Numbered from the stretch's first letter, positions 15,781-26,488 are shown. The stretch is DNA of 55,817 nucleotides from Acidobacteriota bacterium (GCA_018268935.1 JAFDVS010000011.1:1-55817), one strand, 5' to 3'. Numbers and translations are program-made. The notes: generated from the letters alone by a model not told the origin.

Positions 15781-18642
15781 ATGCTAGACACCCTTCTGGC
15801 CAAGATCTTTGGCACAAAAAACGAGCGTGAAATCAAGAAGATTCAGCCGATGGTTGCGGCCATCAATGAGTTGGAATCTTCCATGCGACAGCTTTCGGAT
15901 GCCGATCTGGCCGCAAAAACCATTGCTTTTAAAGAGCGCCTGGCGCAAGGCGCGACTCTCGATGACCTGTTGATTGAGGCTTTCGCGGTCGTGCGCGAAG
16001 CCGGCCGCCGCACCCTCAATATGCGCCATTTCGATGTGCAGTTGATGGGTGGCATGATTTTGCACCATGGCAAGATCGCCGAAATGCGCACTGGTGAAGG
16101 GAAGACCCTCGTCGCCACACTGCCCAGTTATCTCAACGCCCTCGAAGGCAAGGGCGTCCATGTCGTCACTGTCAATGACTACCTAGCCAAACGCGACGCC
16201 GAGTGGATGGGTAAGATCTACAAGTTCCTCGGCATGTCGGTCGGCATCATCGTGCACGAACTCGATGACCGCGAGCGCCAGGAATCCTACCGCTGCGATA
16301 TCACTTACGGAACCAACAACGAGTACGGGTTCGACTACTTGCGCGACAACATGAAGTTCCGCTTGGCGGACTGTGTGCAGCGCCCGCATCACTACGCCAT
16401 CGTCGACGAAGTGGACTCGATCCTCATCGACGAAGCGCGAACGCCGCTGATTATTTCCGGACCGTCAGAAGAATCGACGGATAAGTATTACCGCGTGAAT
16501 GGCATCATCCCGAAGCTGGTGCGCGGCGAGGTGATCGAGGGTAAGGAGCCGGGTGAAAAGTACACCACCGGTGACTACACGGTAGACGAAAAGCACCGCT
16601 CCGTAGCGCTCACCGAAGAAGGTGTGCTCAAAGTGGAGCGCCTGCTCAACGTGAGCAACCTCTACGATGCGGCGAACATTGAGCTGAACCACCATGTGCA
16701 GCAGGGCTTGCGCGCCCACGTGCTGTTCCATCGCGACAAGGATTACCTTGTCCGCGACGGTGAAGTTGTTATCGTCGACGAGTACACCGGACGCATCATG
16801 CCGGGACGCCGCTGGTCGGACGGATTGCACCAGGCCATCGAAGCGAAGGAAGCGGTGAAAATCGAGCGGGAAAATCAGACGCTCGCCACCATCACCTTCC
16901 AGAATTACTTCCGCTTGTACAAAAAGCTCTCGGGCATGACCGGTACGGCCGAAACGGAAGCGGCGGAGTTCGGCAAGACCTACAACCTCGATGTTCTCGT
17001 CACGCCGACGAACCGCCCCATGGTCCGCAAGGATCAGATGGACATTGTGTACCGCACGGAAGAGGAAAAATTCCGGAACGCCGCGAAGGAAATCAAGGAG
17101 TGCCAGGAGCGCGGCCAGCCCGTTCTCGTGGGTACGATCTCGGTGGAAAAGTCGGAGAGACTCTCCGGCATTCTGAAGAGGATGGGCGTGCGGCACGAAG
17201 TGCTCAACGCCAAGAACCACGAGCGCGAAGCCAACCTCGTGGCCCAGGCGGGCCGCAAGGGCATCGTTACGGTGTCCACGAATATGGCCGGCCGTGGTAC
17301 TGACATCCTGTTGGGCGGCAATCCGGAGTTCATGACAAAGGAAGCCTGTCTGCGGCAGAACATGGCCGAAAACATCCCCGCCGAGCAGGCCTCTTACGTG
17401 AACACGGAAGCGTGGATTTATTTCCAGCACCAGGACAGTTTCTACCGGGTCCCGCGGGCACAGTGGGAAGAAGTGTTCGTGAAGTACAAGCAGCAGTGCG
17501 AGGCCGAGCACGCGGAAGTCGTGGCTGCCGGCGGATTGCACATTGTCGGTACAGAGCGCCACGAGTCAAGGCGTATCGACAACCAGCTTCGTGGACGCGC
17601 CGGACGCCAGGGCGATCCCGGAGGCAGCCGTTTCTATCTCTCGCTGCAGGACGACCTGCTGCGCATCTTCGGCGGCGAGCGCATCCAGAATCTGATGCTG
17701 CGGCTCGGCATGGAAGAGGATGTGCCGATCGAGTCCCGGATGATCACCAAGCGTATTGCCGCGGCGCAGAAGGCGGTGGAGGCGCAGAACTTCGCTGCCC
17801 GTAAACACCTGCTGGAATACGACGACGTGATGAACAAGCAGCGGCAGGCCGTTTACGGCATGCGCAACTCGCTGCTGAGCGGCGAGAGCCAGCGCGATCG
17901 CATTCTCGAGATCGTGCGCGGCATCATCACCTCCTTCGTCGACACGCGGTGCCCGGACAACGTCAATCCCGGACAGTGGGATTTCATCGGGCTGGAGAAC
18001 GACGTCCTGACGCAGTTCGGCGTCCGTATTCCACAGCATGAGATTTCGCAATTGAGCCGCGCGGAGATGGAAGAACACATCTTCGACAAACTCAACCAAC
18101 GCTACACCGAAAAAGAGAATCTCGTCAGCGAACCCGTGATGCGTGAGACCGAGCGCATCATGATGCTGCATGTGATCGACCAGCAATGGAAAGATCATCT
18201 GCTGTCGATGGACCACCTGAAGGAAGGCATCGGGTTGCGCGGCTACGGCCAGAAGGACCCACTCGTCGAATACAAGAAGGAGTCCTTCACCCTGTTCAAT
18301 GAGCTGATGGATCGTATTGAAGACGAGACCATCCGTTACATGTTCTTCTTCCAGATCTCTTCCGATGCACCGGTGATGCCCTTCCGGGAGGATGAAGAGG
18401 ACGAGGAAGAGGAAGATGACGACACGGCGCAGCGCGAGGCAATGGCTGCCGCAGCCAAAGCGAGCGTCCAGGATCTGACACGTAACATCGTGCGCAAGAA
18501 GGATCGCGAATTGGAGCAATTGCAGTTTGTCGGCGGTGATTCAACGACAACCGCTGCTCCCGTGCGCAACGCTAAGGTCGGCCGCAACGATCCCTGCCCC
18601 TGTGGTAGCGGGAAGAAGTACAAGAAATGCTGCGGCACCTAG
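15781..18642 (+). CDS. secA: Preprotein translocase ATPase SecA
   Basis: 953 residues, full length. SecA drives unfolded preproteins through SecYEG using ATP. Walker A is EMRTGEGKT (GEGKT 105-109); the DEAD-like [20 protein letters not shown] follows, then the preprotein-binding region, [14 protein letters not shown] and [17 protein letters not shown] of the second motor domain, and the helical scaffold ([25 protein letters not shown]). The C-terminus carries an acidic run and the zinc finger [13 protein letters not shown] (939-951) that binds SecB/phospholipid. The next gene starts inside its last codons (16-bp overlap), so they are cotranscribed. Confidence 0.98.
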   Translation: MLDTLLAKIFGTKNEREIKKIQPMVAAINELESSMRQLSDADLAAKTIAFKERLAQGATLDDLLIEAFAVVREAGRRTLNMRHFDVQLMGGMILHHGKIAEMRTGEGKTLVATLPSYLNALEGKGVHVVTVNDYLAKRDAEWMGKIYKFLGMSVGIIVHELDDRERQESYRCDITYGTNNEYGFDYLRDNMKFRLADCVQRPHHYAIVDEVDSILIDEARTPLIISGPSEESTDKYYRVNGIIPKLVRGEVIEGKEPGEKYTTGDYTVDEKHRSVALTEEGVLKVERLLNVSNLYDAANIELNHHVQQGLRAHVLFHRDKDYLVRDGEVVIVDEYTGRIMPGRRWSDGLHQAIEAKEAVKIERENQTLATITFQNYFRLYKKLSGMTGTAETEAAEFGKTYNLDVLVTPTNRPMVRKDQMDIVYRTEEEKFRNAAKEIKECQERGQPVLVGTISVEKSERLSGILKRMGVRHEVLNAKNHEREANLVAQAGRKGIVTVSTNMAGRGTDILLGGNPEFMTKEACLRQNMAENIPAEQASYVNTEAWIYFQHQDSFYRVPRAQWEEVFVKYKQQCEAEHAEVVAAGGLHIVGTERHESRRIDNQLRGRAGRQGDPGGSRFYLSLQDDLLRIFGGERIQNLMLRLGMEEDVPIESRMITKRIAAAQKAVEAQNFAARKHLLEYDDVMNKQRQAVYGMRNSLLSGESQRDRILEIVRGIITSFVDTRCPDNVNPGQWDFIGLENDVLTQFGVRIPQHEISQLSRAEMEEHIFDKLNQRYTEKENLVSEPVMRETERIMMLHVIDQQWKDHLLSMDHLKEGIGLRGYGQKDPLVEYKKESFTLFNELMDRIEDETIRYMFFFQISSDAPVMPFREDEEDEEEEDDDTAQREAMAAAAKASVQDLTRNIVRKKDRELEQLQFVGGDSTTTAAPVRNAKVGRNDPCPCGSGKKYKKCCGT

Positions 18643-19613
18643 TTCTACTGGCTTTGGCGGCGGCGGCGCAGGGTGCGCTGCTGACGGACGATCTCGGCAC
18701 AACGAAGCGCGGGGCGGTGGAAACGCCCAAACTCGAAGACGCGGACGTATGGCGCGAGTACGGGCTCAGTGAGGCGGAAACCGCCAAATACGAAGGTGCG
18801 CACAAATTCACCGCCACGGCCTGGCGGATGAACGACCCGACGGGCGCACAAGCTGCTTTCCGTTGGTTGCGGCCCACTGAGTCGAAGCCCGGCAATGCCG
18901 ACGCTTTGTACTATTCGAAGTTTGCGGCACAGTGGAAAGACACTGTGCTCATGACGCACGGCAACTATCTCCTTCGCTTTGAAGGCGGCATGCCTTCACT
19001 CGATGAATTGAAGATCTTTCTGTTTCAATTGCCGAAGCTGGACCAGTCTTCCTTGCCCCCCGTACTCGAGTACGTGCCCAAGGACGGGCTCATCACCGGC
19101 AGCGACAGGTTCATCAACGGCCCGGCATCGCTGGCCAAGTTTTACAGCAAGCTGAGCCCATCCGCGGTGGGGTTCCATTTTGGGCCGGAGGCAATTGTGG
19201 CCCGCTACAACGGATCGGCGGGTCCTGTGGAAATGGCCGTCTTCTACTACCCCAGTAACCCGATGGCGCGGGAGCGCCAGGCGGAGTTTCAGAAAGTGAA
19301 CGGGGCTGTGGTGAAACGGAGTGGCCCGCTGCTGGCGATTGTCGCCGGCGCCGGCAACGCCGATGATGCGCAGCGCGTACTTTCGCTGGTCAACTACAAA
19401 GCGCAGGTTACCATCGACCAGCCGAAGCCTGGCACCACTGTGGAGAACGCAGGCGATCTCATTCTCGCCATCGTGCAGCTTTCGGGCGTGTTGATCTTAC
19501 TCGCCATCGGTGCGGGCATTATGGTATTCCTCATGCGCTCTTTACGCCGCAAGGCCAGCGGCGGCCAGGAAGATGAGCCAATGACAATGCTGCATCTGGA
19601 GGATCGCCGGTAG
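18627..19613 (+). CDS. Exported, C-terminally membrane-anchored protein of unknown function (DUF6599-like)
   Basis: 328 residues, overlapping the end of secA by 16 bp. Signal peptide at residues 1-17 ([17 protein letters not shown]). The body contains the conserved-looking segments [27 protein letters not shown] and an alpha-beta region ending in [15 protein letters not shown] single membrane helix (about residues 280-305, [26 protein letters not shown]) precedes a short charged tail. The layout recalls DUF6599 proteins of acidobacteria, an identification I hold loosely. The coupling to secA and to the helicase downstream (4-bp gap) may be only positional. Confidence 0.65.
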   Translation: MLRHLVLLALAAAAQGALLTDDLGTTKRGAVETPKLEDADVWREYGLSEAETAKYEGAHKFTATAWRMNDPTGAQAAFRWLRPTESKPGNADALYYSKFAAQWKDTVLMTHGNYLLRFEGGMPSLDELKIFLFQLPKLDQSSLPPVLEYVPKDGLITGSDRFINGPASLAKFYSKLSPSAVGFHFGPEAIVARYNGSAGPVEMAVFYYPSNPMARERQAEFQKVNGAVVKRSGPLLAIVAGAGNADDAQRVLSLVNYKAQVTIDQPKPGTTVENAGDLILAIVQLSGVLILLAIGAGIMVFLMRSLRRKASGGQEDEPMTMLHLEDRR

Positions 19614-19617
19614 CCCC

Positions 19618-22600
19618 ATGGCGTTACTCAGTGACGTCGCCCGGTCCTTCCCCTCTGTCGTGCGTCAGCGCGGCGATTGGATCTATCGCGGTGGCAACGT
19701 AAAAATCGTCTCTGGCAATCCCTCCAGCGTGGAAGCCCTGGTGAAGGGCAGTCACAAGTACGAGGTCTCGCTGCAGCGCAGCAGCGAAGTCGTGCGGGTC
19801 AACTGCACTTGCCCCTATTTCGAAACGGAAGGTCCCTGCAAACACATTTGGGCCACGCTGCTCGCCTCGGTGGATCGCAACTATCTCGATGCCTCTTCTC
19901 CGGACAGGCCTGCGCGAATTATTGAGGATTGGGAGATGCCAGAGCTTTCCGCCGCGAAGAAAGAGGCGCCGGCCAAATGGAAGCAGGCGCTGGCCAACAT
20001 TCACCAGCAGGGGGCGGTACGGCCCTTCGGGGAGCCAGAAGCATGGCCGGATCAGCGCGAAGTGTTCTTCATTGTCGATCCCAGCACGGTGGGCGGAGGC
20101 ATTGGCGCCAGCTTTTCCTTCAAGGTTGAAGTGCGGGACCTGGGCAAATCCGGCAAGCACGGCAAACTGAAAGAGCTGAAACTTCTCCGCAAGCAGATTG
20201 CCGACATCCCCGACGAGCGCGATCGCCGCATTCTCGCTGCCTTGGCCGGAGCAACGCCTTCTACCTATTCCTTCATGGGCGGCATGGATTTCATGCCCAC
20301 CTCGTTCGCACTGGCACTGCCTTTGGGATTGCCGACCCTGCGGGACATTCTCGAAACCGGGCGATGCATGTTGCGGCGGGAATACCGCGAACAGCCAGAC
20401 CGGATGCAGCGGCTGGAATGGGATCCGCTCCCACCCTGGGAGTTCCGCGCGGTGATTCATCGCGATGGTCCACAGTACTCCTTGAACGGAGTCCTGTTGC
20501 GCGATGACCAGAAGATGGATGTGCGCGTGCCCAACCTGCTGTTCTCCGACGGCCTGCTGCTGGCCCACAACCGGCTCTCCCGATTCGAGCCGGCCAGCGC
20601 GTTTCACTGGCTGATCGCTTTGCGTCGCGAAGGCGCCATCCCGTTCCCGGCAAAAGATGCCGTGCAGTTCCAGGTGGAGGTGCTCAAAGGGCCGAAGCTG
20701 CCACAGATCGACTGGCCGGAGGACATGCGCTTCGAGGACGTACACGCCGCTCCACGGCCAACGGTGCGCATCGGCCGTAACCCCAAAGTCTACGCCGCCG
20801 AAACCAATTCGCTCCGTGCCGAACTGTATTTCGATTACGGCGCCGTGTCCTTCCCTTGGGATCATGCCGAAAGCGGATTCTTCGATGCGGTGGGCCGGCG
20901 CTTCATCCGCCGTGACAGATCGTTCGAAGGGACAGTTCTCGAGCGGATGGAACAGATCGGGATGATGCGCAATCAGGATGCTTACGGGCCGCCTGATTCC
21001 GCCTGGGAGTTGAGTGAAAAGCGCCTCCCTTCCGCCGTCGGAGAGATGTTGAAGGCGGGCTGGCATGTGGAGGCGGAAGGCAAGGTCTTCCAGACCGCCT
21101 CGTCTTTCGACATGCAGGTAACCTCCGGCATCGATTGGTTTGAACTGCATGGATCCGTGCAGTACGGCTCGACGACTGTCGGCCTGCCGGTCCTGCTGCA
21201 GGCGCTGCGCAAAGGCGAGACCATGCTGCGCCTCGATGACGGCACGTTCGGGTTGTTGCCGGAAGAGTTTCTGCAGAAATTCGGACCGCTGCTTCGCATG
21301 GGCGAGACCGAAGAGGATCACGTACGCTATTCCCGCGCCCAAGCGGGGATCCTCGACGTCTTCCTGGCCGAGCGCGACGTACAGGTGGACGAGGAATTTC
21401 AGAAGGCAAGAGAGCGCTTGCGCGGGTTTCAAGGAATGGAGCCGGCCGAGCAGCCCGAACAGTTCCAGGGGGAGTTGCGCCACTACCAGCGGGAAGGGCT
21501 GGCGTGGCTCAATTTTCTCAACGCCTACGGCTGGGGTGGATGTCTGGCCGATGACATGGGCGTTGGCAAAACCGCCCAAGTTCTGGCGCTTTTGGAACAG
21601 CGGCGCATGGCCGGAGCGGGGCCGTCGCTCGTCGTTGTGCCGCGATCGTTGATCTACAACTGGCAGCAGGAAGCCGGCAGGTTCACTCCTCTCCTGCGCG
21701 TACTCGACAATTCGGGAGCGGCGCGAACGAAGGATCCGCGAGATTTCCTCGAGTACAATGTTGTGCTTACTACCTACGGCACTCTCCGCCGCGATGTGGT
21801 GGATTTCCGCGAGTTCGAATTCGACTACGTCATTCTCGATGAAGCACAGGCAATCAAGAACTCTTCCAGCGAATCGGCAAAAGCCGCACGGCTGTTGCGT
21901 TCGAAGCACCGCCTGGCAATGAGCGGCACACCCATTGAGAATCACCTCGGTGAACTGTGGAGCCTGTTCGAATTTCTGAACCCCGGGATGCTGGGCGGCG
22001 TGTCGGTGTTTCAATCGGCGAGCGGTGCGATGCGTAATCCGGACGAACTGACGCGCGTTTTGCTCTCGCGCGCGGTGCGCCCGTTCATTCTACGCCGTAC
22101 CAAGAGCCAGGTGGTAAAAGAACTCCCCGAGAAGACCGAGCAAACGATTTACTGTGAACTCGATGCCAATCAGCGCAAGCTCTACAACGAACTGCGCGAC
22201 TACTATCGCGGAAAGCTGCTTGGGCGCATCAGTGAGAAGGGGATGGGGCGATCGAAGTTCCAGGTGCTGGAAGCCTTGCTGCGCTTGCGGCAGGCGGCTT
22301 GCCATCCAGCCTTGATCGACGAAGAGCGGGTGACACAGGCCAGCGCGAAGTTTGAAACACTCCTGCCGCAATTGGAAGAAGTGACCGCCGAAGGGCACAA
22401 GGCGCTCGTGTTTTCCCAATTTACGTCATTGCTATCGCTGTTGCGGACGCAGTTGGATGCCGGCAAAGTACCTTACGAATACCTGGATGGCGCCACTCGC
22501 AACCGGCAGGAACGCGTGGAACGGTTCCAATCGGATCCCGATTGCAAGCTGTTCCTCATCAGCCTGAAGGCGGGAGGCCTGGGGCTCAATCTCACTGCCG

Positions 22601-22848
22601 CCGATTACGTGTTTCTACTCGACCCCTGGTGGAACCCGGCGGTGGAGGCGCAAGCCATTGACCGTACCCATCGCATCGGCCAGACGCGGCCTGTATTTGC
22701 CTACCGGCTGATCGCGCGCGATACGGTGGAAGAAAAGGTGTTGGAGCTGCAGCGCACCAAGCGGGAACTGGCGGATGCCATCATCACCGAGGACAACCGC
22801 TTCCTGGGCAATCTGCGGCCCGAAGATCTCGAGATTCTCTTCTCTTAG
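19618..22848 (+). CDS. SWIM-type zinc finger SNF2/SWI2-family DNA translocase
   Basis: 1076 residues. An N-terminal SWIM zinc finger (C63-T-C65 ... C74-K-H76) precedes a long bacterial SNF2-associated region. The SNF2 motor follows: Walker A-like DDMGVGKT (about 645-652; the usual residue after MG is Leu), the DEAQ box (about 741), SGTPIENHLGELWSLFEF, and the C-terminal helicase half with VFSQFTSLL, LKAGGLGLNLTAADYV and DPWWNPAVEAQAIDRTHRIGQ. It is expected to translocate on double-stranded DNA and remodel protein-DNA complexes; RapA-like roles in transcription recycling are possible. It directly follows the secA unit and ends 3 bp from the convergent GNAT gene. Confidence 0.93.
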   Translation: MALLSDVARSFPSVVRQRGDWIYRGGNVKIVSGNPSSVEALVKGSHKYEVSLQRSSEVVRVNCTCPYFETEGPCKHIWATLLASVDRNYLDASSPDRPARIIEDWEMPELSAAKKEAPAKWKQALANIHQQGAVRPFGEPEAWPDQREVFFIVDPSTVGGGIGASFSFKVEVRDLGKSGKHGKLKELKLLRKQIADIPDERDRRILAALAGATPSTYSFMGGMDFMPTSFALALPLGLPTLRDILETGRCMLRREYREQPDRMQRLEWDPLPPWEFRAVIHRDGPQYSLNGVLLRDDQKMDVRVPNLLFSDGLLLAHNRLSRFEPASAFHWLIALRREGAIPFPAKDAVQFQVEVLKGPKLPQIDWPEDMRFEDVHAAPRPTVRIGRNPKVYAAETNSLRAELYFDYGAVSFPWDHAESGFFDAVGRRFIRRDRSFEGTVLERMEQIGMMRNQDAYGPPDSAWELSEKRLPSAVGEMLKAGWHVEAEGKVFQTASSFDMQVTSGIDWFELHGSVQYGSTTVGLPVLLQALRKGETMLRLDDGTFGLLPEEFLQKFGPLLRMGETEEDHVRYSRAQAGILDVFLAERDVQVDEEFQKARERLRGFQGMEPAEQPEQFQGELRHYQREGLAWLNFLNAYGWGGCLADDMGVGKTAQVLALLEQRRMAGAGPSLVVVPRSLIYNWQQEAGRFTPLLRVLDNSGAARTKDPRDFLEYNVVLTTYGTLRRDVVDFREFEFDYVILDEAQAIKNSSSESAKAARLLRSKHRLAMSGTPIENHLGELWSLFEFLNPGMLGGVSVFQSASGAMRNPDELTRVLLSRAVRPFILRRTKSQVVKELPEKTEQTIYCELDANQRKLYNELRDYYRGKLLGRISEKGMGRSKFQVLEALLRLRQAACHPALIDEERVTQASAKFETLLPQLEEVTAEGHKALVFSQFTSLLSLLRTQLDAGKVPYEYLDGATRNRQERVERFQSDPDCKLFLISLKAGGLGLNLTAADYVFLLDPWWNPAVEAQAIDRTHRIGQTRPVFAYRLIARDTVEEKVLELQRTKRELADAIITEDNRFLGNLRPEDLEILFS

Positions 22849-22851
22849 GCT

Positions 22852-23823
22852 TCAGAATCCGGTCCACACATGGGCCGCGAACTCCCGCACACGCCGGAAT
22901 CCCATTCGTTCATACAGGCGGATGGCGGAATTGTTGGCGCTGGTGACAGTAAGGCTCACTTTGCGGCAGCCGAACTCGGCAAATTCGCGTAGCGCGCGCC
23001 GCAGTAGCTCATAGCCGATGCCCATTCCGCGCGATTCGGGGGTGACGCAGATCTGCGTGATGTGCCCGACCCCTTCGCTCACCAGGCTGCCGAGAATCAA
23101 TCCACACGGCAGTCCATTGTCTTTGCGGAACGCGATGCAGGACGCGGGGCCAAAAAAGCGCCCGCAACCTGGATATTGAATAATATTGCCGACGAATCGC
23201 CGCGCTCCGGGAATGGACTGATATTGGTCGTTGATCTGGCTGTCGATGTGCCCGCGGTAGGAATGGGCGATCATCTGGGCGGCTTCCTCCTGCCGCTCCT
23301 CGCGCCAGGATTCAAACAGCAGCAGATCTTCCGCCTTTGTGCCGCCGTGCCCCCAGATATCACGCTCCCACACCATGAATGTCCGGCGGAACTCGCGGAT
23401 GCGATTCTCGTACACCATCGGGCGCGACAGCGGCGAGTCCAGCATCATCAGTTGCGATTCCACCCGGCGCACGGCGCAAATGTTGACCAGTTCATCCATC
23501 ACCGCCTGCAGCAGGCTGTTCTCGCGGGAGAACGTGCGGTGCTGTTTCATCACGTAGATGTCGCCGACAAGGCCCTTGCGATCTTCAGCCAGGAAGTACG
23601 AGTAGCCCGCGATCCGCCCGTTCACCAGCACTGCATAGCCGCTTAGCGATTGCAGATCCACGAATTTCATCACCAGGTCGGCGGAGGGGGTGAAATCCCA
23701 GTCCAGCATCTCGCGCCACGACTCGGCTTCTTCCCAGAGCATCGGACGAAGATCCGATCCGCTGATATGCCGCAGTTCGATCAGTTCGGTCTGTTGCGCC
23801 GCGGATAGGAAAGTGACGCTCAT
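22852..23823 (-). CDS. Tandem GNAT-type N-acetyltransferase
   Basis: 323 residues from the ATG at 23821-23823. The C-terminal half is a clear GNAT domain with the acetyl-CoA loop CVTPESRGMGIGYELLRRAL and the LTVTSANNSAIRLYERMGFR strand-helix. The N-terminal half (residues about 20-150) has a second GNAT-like pattern (GYAVLVNGRIAGYSYFLAEDRKGLVGDIYV) but lacks a strong R/Q-x-x-G-x-G/A loop, so it is probably degenerate. The substrate is unknown. It is 7 bp downstream of the cytochrome c gene and could be in the same minus-strand transcript. Confidence 0.8.
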   Translation of the reverse strand: MSVTFLSAAQQTELIELRHISGSDLRPMLWEEAESWREMLDWDFTPSADLVMKFVDLQSLSGYAVLVNGRIAGYSYFLAEDRKGLVGDIYVMKQHRTFSRENSLLQAVMDELVNICAVRRVESQLMMLDSPLSRPMVYENRIREFRRTFMVWERDIWGHGGTKAEDLLLFESWREERQEEAAQMIAHSYRGHIDSQINDQYQSIPGARRFVGNIIQYPGCGRFFGPASCIAFRKDNGLPCGLILGSLVSEGVGHITQICVTPESRGMGIGYELLRRALREFAEFGCRKVSLTVTSANNSAIRLYERMGFRRVREFAAHVWTGF

Positions 23824-23830
23824 TGTGAGG

Positions 23831-24130
23831 CTATGGCTTTTTTGAGCCGTCGGCGGAGCGGGCCAGTGGTGCAGCGGGCTTGTCATCGCCGTAGCTCGCC
23901 ACCAGGTATTCGAGCAGCGCTTCCCGTTCCTTCACTACTGTGCCCCAACCCACCATCTTGGTGATCTCCCGATCCCACTGGCCGCGATTGAGGCGTTGGA
24001 TATGGATGATGCGCAGCCCATGGCAGCCGCCGCAAGCCCGTTTTTCCTCGGCACGGCCCTTCTCCACCATCGCCGGGTCGGCGGCAAACAGCGCCGAGGA
24101 CAGAAGCAACAAACAAAACAGTGGCCTCAT
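23831..24130 (-). CDS. Small exported monohaem cytochrome c, SorB-like
   Basis: 99 residues with a signal peptide (MRPLFCLLLLSSALFAADPA) and one c-type haem site, C33-G-G-C36-H37. M59 in REITKMVGWG is a candidate sixth ligand. The short length, the single haem and its place 3 bp downstream of a sulfite-oxidase-like gene fit the cytochrome subunit of a sulfite dehydrogenase (SorAB), which takes electrons from the molybdenum subunit in the periplasm and passes them to the respiratory chain. The tail after residue 85 is low complexity. The name SorB is inferred from context. Confidence 0.8.
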   Translation of the reverse strand: MRPLFCLLLLSSALFAADPAMVEKGRAEEKRACGGCHGLRIIHIQRLNRGQWDREITKMVGWGTVVKEREALLEYLVASYGDDKPAAPLARSADGSKKP

Positions 24131-24133
24131 GTT

Positions 24134-25273
24134 TTATCCCTCCACCGTGATGCCGATGCGGTCCACGGCATTCCACAAATAGCCCGACGGATTCCATTCG
24201 GCCTCAATCGGCTGAACGCGGCCCGCCGAGTCGGTAGCCCGGCAGCAAAGGGTATAGTAGCCCTTCTTCGATGCCTTGAATTCGTGAGTGAATGTGCGCC
24301 AGGCAAACTGGAAATTCTCCGCGCCCAGTTTCGCGTCCACCCATTTGGCGCCCCCGTCGGCGGAAACTTCGACACGGGTGATGCGATGCTCGCCGCCGAA
24401 GGCGACGCCCATGACAGGCACTGCGCCGATCTTTACCTTCGCCTGATCCAGCGGTTTGCTGAAGAACGAGACCACGGCCATCCCTTCCAGCACTTCCATC
24501 TCTTCGGGTTTCGCCGCGCCGCCGGGACCGACACTGAAATTCGGGTACTTGTAAGCGGTGGCGAAGTAGAAGCCTTTGTCGGACTCGGGTGCGAGTTGCA
24601 GGTCGTTCACCCATTTCACCCAACTGGCGCCATCCCATCCGGGAACGATGAGCCGGGCAGGGAAGCCGTGCAATTCAGGCAGCGGCTGGCCGTTCATCTC
24701 CAAGGCGATGATTGTGGACTCGTGGAGGAGTTTACGCAACGGGACGCTACGGATGAAATCCGGTGTCTTGCCTGCGCCCACATCCATACCGTTGGCAGTG
24801 CCGAATTTCGCCTCCGGCTTCACGCCTGCTTTCTTCAGCAGATCGGCGACACGTACGCCGCGCCATTCGGCGTTGCCAATGGCGCCTTTCGTCCACTGCA
24901 AACCGGGAATCTTCGGTTTGAAATTCCCCCGGCCATTCCCCGCGCATTCTAACGTGGCGGGCACCTTTACTTGGGCGAATTTTTTCAAATCGTCCAGCGA
25001 CAGCTCCAGCGGGGAATTGACTAGTCCATGGACCTTCAGGCGATAGGTGGCAGCATCCACTTTGGGACGTGGCAGATGCTGGCGCACGAAGAACCGGTCC
25101 ACCGGAGTGAGCCAGCTATCGAAGTACTCGACAGGTGTTTCCAGATCCTCAGGGAAGTCGTTGTGGACGAGCATTGGCCGCTTTCCGGGGAAGACAAGCG
25201 GGGACTGTGCCCAGGACGGAAGTGATGCGAAGGCGGCAGGCAACAATCTCATCCAGTTGCGGCGGGAGAGCAT
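24134..25273 (-). CDS. Sulfite oxidase-family molybdoenzyme, Tat-exported (SorA-like)
   Basis: 379 residues. N-terminal Tat-like signal (SRRNWMRLLPAAFASLPSWA). The oxidoreductase molybdopterin domain covers about residues 35-240, with the molybdenum-ligating C110 in VPATLECAGNGRG, then GVRVADLL and HGFPARLIVPGWDGASWVKW. The C-terminal Mo-co dimerisation domain runs from about 260 (VEVSADGGAKWVDA). It would oxidise sulfite to sulfate with the small cytochrome c downstream as acceptor. Related family members act on other substrates (for example methionine sulfoxide reductase MsrP, which is shorter and lacks the dimerisation domain). The MFS gene lies 34 bp upstream on the same strand. Confidence 0.88.
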   Translation of the reverse strand: MLSRRNWMRLLPAAFASLPSWAQSPLVFPGKRPMLVHNDFPEDLETPVEYFDSWLTPVDRFFVRQHLPRPKVDAATYRLKVHGLVNSPLELSLDDLKKFAQVKVPATLECAGNGRGNFKPKIPGLQWTKGAIGNAEWRGVRVADLLKKAGVKPEAKFGTANGMDVGAGKTPDFIRSVPLRKLLHESTIIALEMNGQPLPELHGFPARLIVPGWDGASWVKWVNDLQLAPESDKGFYFATAYKYPNFSVGPGGAAKPEEMEVLEGMAVVSFFSKPLDQAKVKIGAVPVMGVAFGGEHRITRVEVSADGGAKWVDAKLGAENFQFAWRTFTHEFKASKKGYYTLCCRATDSAGRVQPIEAEWNPSGYLWNAVDRIGITVEG

Positions 25274-25306
25274 ATCAGGCCTAGCGTACCACGACCCGCC
25301 ACCGCT

Positions 25307-26488
25307 TCAGCGAGACAGCCACTTGGCTTCCACCCAGATCGCCACGAGAAGAAAAAACACCATGATGGAGCCGACCAGGGGTAATGCCATGATCACTCCA
25401 ATTCCCAGCCATTCGGCCCAAAATCCGAGCGACGCCGCCGAAAGAAGGCCTCCCGTCACCGCAAAGGAAAAGAGGCCATTGAAGAGTCCCGGATGATAGT
25501 AAGGAAAACGGTCACCGATCTTCTCCACCACCAATGGGTAGATTGCGGCGAATCCACCGCCGATCATCAGCAGCGCTACACCCGCCCCGGATTTGTTATT
25601 GGTCAGGCTCAGGATGAGGCAGCCGAGCATCGCCGATACAACGCTTCCCAGCAACAGCCGGCCGTGGCGAACAACCGGCAGAACCGCCTGCATCAGGGCT
25701 CGTCCCAGAATCAGCGCCAGCCAGTAGATTGTTACCAGCCACAACGCAGTGTCCGGACCGATCCCCAGCCGCTGCGCCAGAAATAGCGGACCCCAGCCGG
25801 CGATGGCCCATTCATTGCCGAACTGGAAGAACAGCAGCAGGGCGAAGAGGATGGCGGCAGGGCTCTTGAAATCGGAGTAAGCTTGCCGCACCGGGATGGC
25901 AGCCGGCCGCCGGTCCGCCGCAATCCGCGTGCGCGCGTAATGGCCTGCGAGAAACCCTGGGATAATGCCCAAAAAGATGAGAATCGCTCCCGTGGTGTAG
26001 ATGTAGTACGTGCCGGCCACCAGCACCGCGGACGTAAGGCTGCCCAAGCCGAAAAAGAGGCCCGAAAGATTGAGCGTTGCGGCTCGATCCTGCTGGTAAA
26101 CAGGAGACACCAGCGTGAACACGGCGGCGTTGAGCACTCCTGCCGCTGTTCCGCTGCAAAACACTCCGGCCAGCCGCCACGCTTCACCCCGTGGTGGACC
26201 CACCGCTGCCAGAAAGAAGAACGCGGCAGCGGCAACCGCTGGTGCAAGCGCCATGACGAAACGCAGGCTACGGCGGCTGAGCAGCCACTGGCTCAGTGGA
26301 ACGGAAAGCAGCATGCCTCCATTGAGGCTGAGAAAGAAGTAGCCTACGCGCGAGTAGTCAGAATGCAGATGGTAACCCCAGGCCGGAAGCATGGCCCCGA
26401 GGAAAGCCATCAGAATTCCGGACAGGTAGAACCCGGTGAAGGCGTTGCGCGCCGCCATGGCTGGCGTCTGTGTGGAAAGAGGAGCCAT
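25307..26488 (-). CDS. Major facilitator superfamily transporter
   Basis: About 393 residues from the ATG at 26486-26488 (a GTG at 26500 is an alternative). Twelve hydrophobic segments are visible in two bundles of six, split by a loop around RTRIAADRRPAAIPVRQ. The loop after helix 2 has SRRSLR, a variant of the MFS charged motif. Substrate cannot be told; the fold resembles the sugar-transporter-like/FucP-type branch of MFS. It precedes the sulfite oxidase genes in the same direction, so export or uptake of a sulfur compound is one possibility, without direct evidence. Confidence 0.85.
   Translation of the reverse strand: MAPLSTQTPAMAARNAFTGFYLSGILMAFLGAMLPAWGYHLHSDYSRVGYFFLSLNGGMLLSVPLSQWLLSRRSLRFVMALAPAVAAAAFFFLAAVGPPRGEAWRLAGVFCSGTAAGVLNAAVFTLVSPVYQQDRAATLNLSGLFFGLGSLTSAVLVAGTYYIYTTGAILIFLGIIPGFLAGHYARTRIAADRRPAAIPVRQAYSDFKSPAAILFALLLFFQFGNEWAIAGWGPLFLAQRLGIGPDTALWLVTIYWLALILGRALMQAVLPVVRHGRLLLGSVVSAMLGCLILSLTNNKSGAGVALLMIGGGFAAIYPLVVEKIGDRFPYYHPGLFNGLFSFAVTGGLLSAASLGFWAEWLGIGVIMALPLVGSIMVFFLLVAIWVEAKWLSR

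Noticed and set aside
19624..22014. Long minus-strand open frame (about 796 codons) opposite the SNF2 gene, and similar long frames opposite the kinase (3328-4410), secA (16465-17562, 17566-18519) and cyclodeaminase (39861-40604) genes
   Set aside because: They lie antisense to genes with clear conserved motifs, have compositions of the shadow type (rich in His, Arg, Pro, Gln) and no recognisable domains. High GC content makes such frames common.
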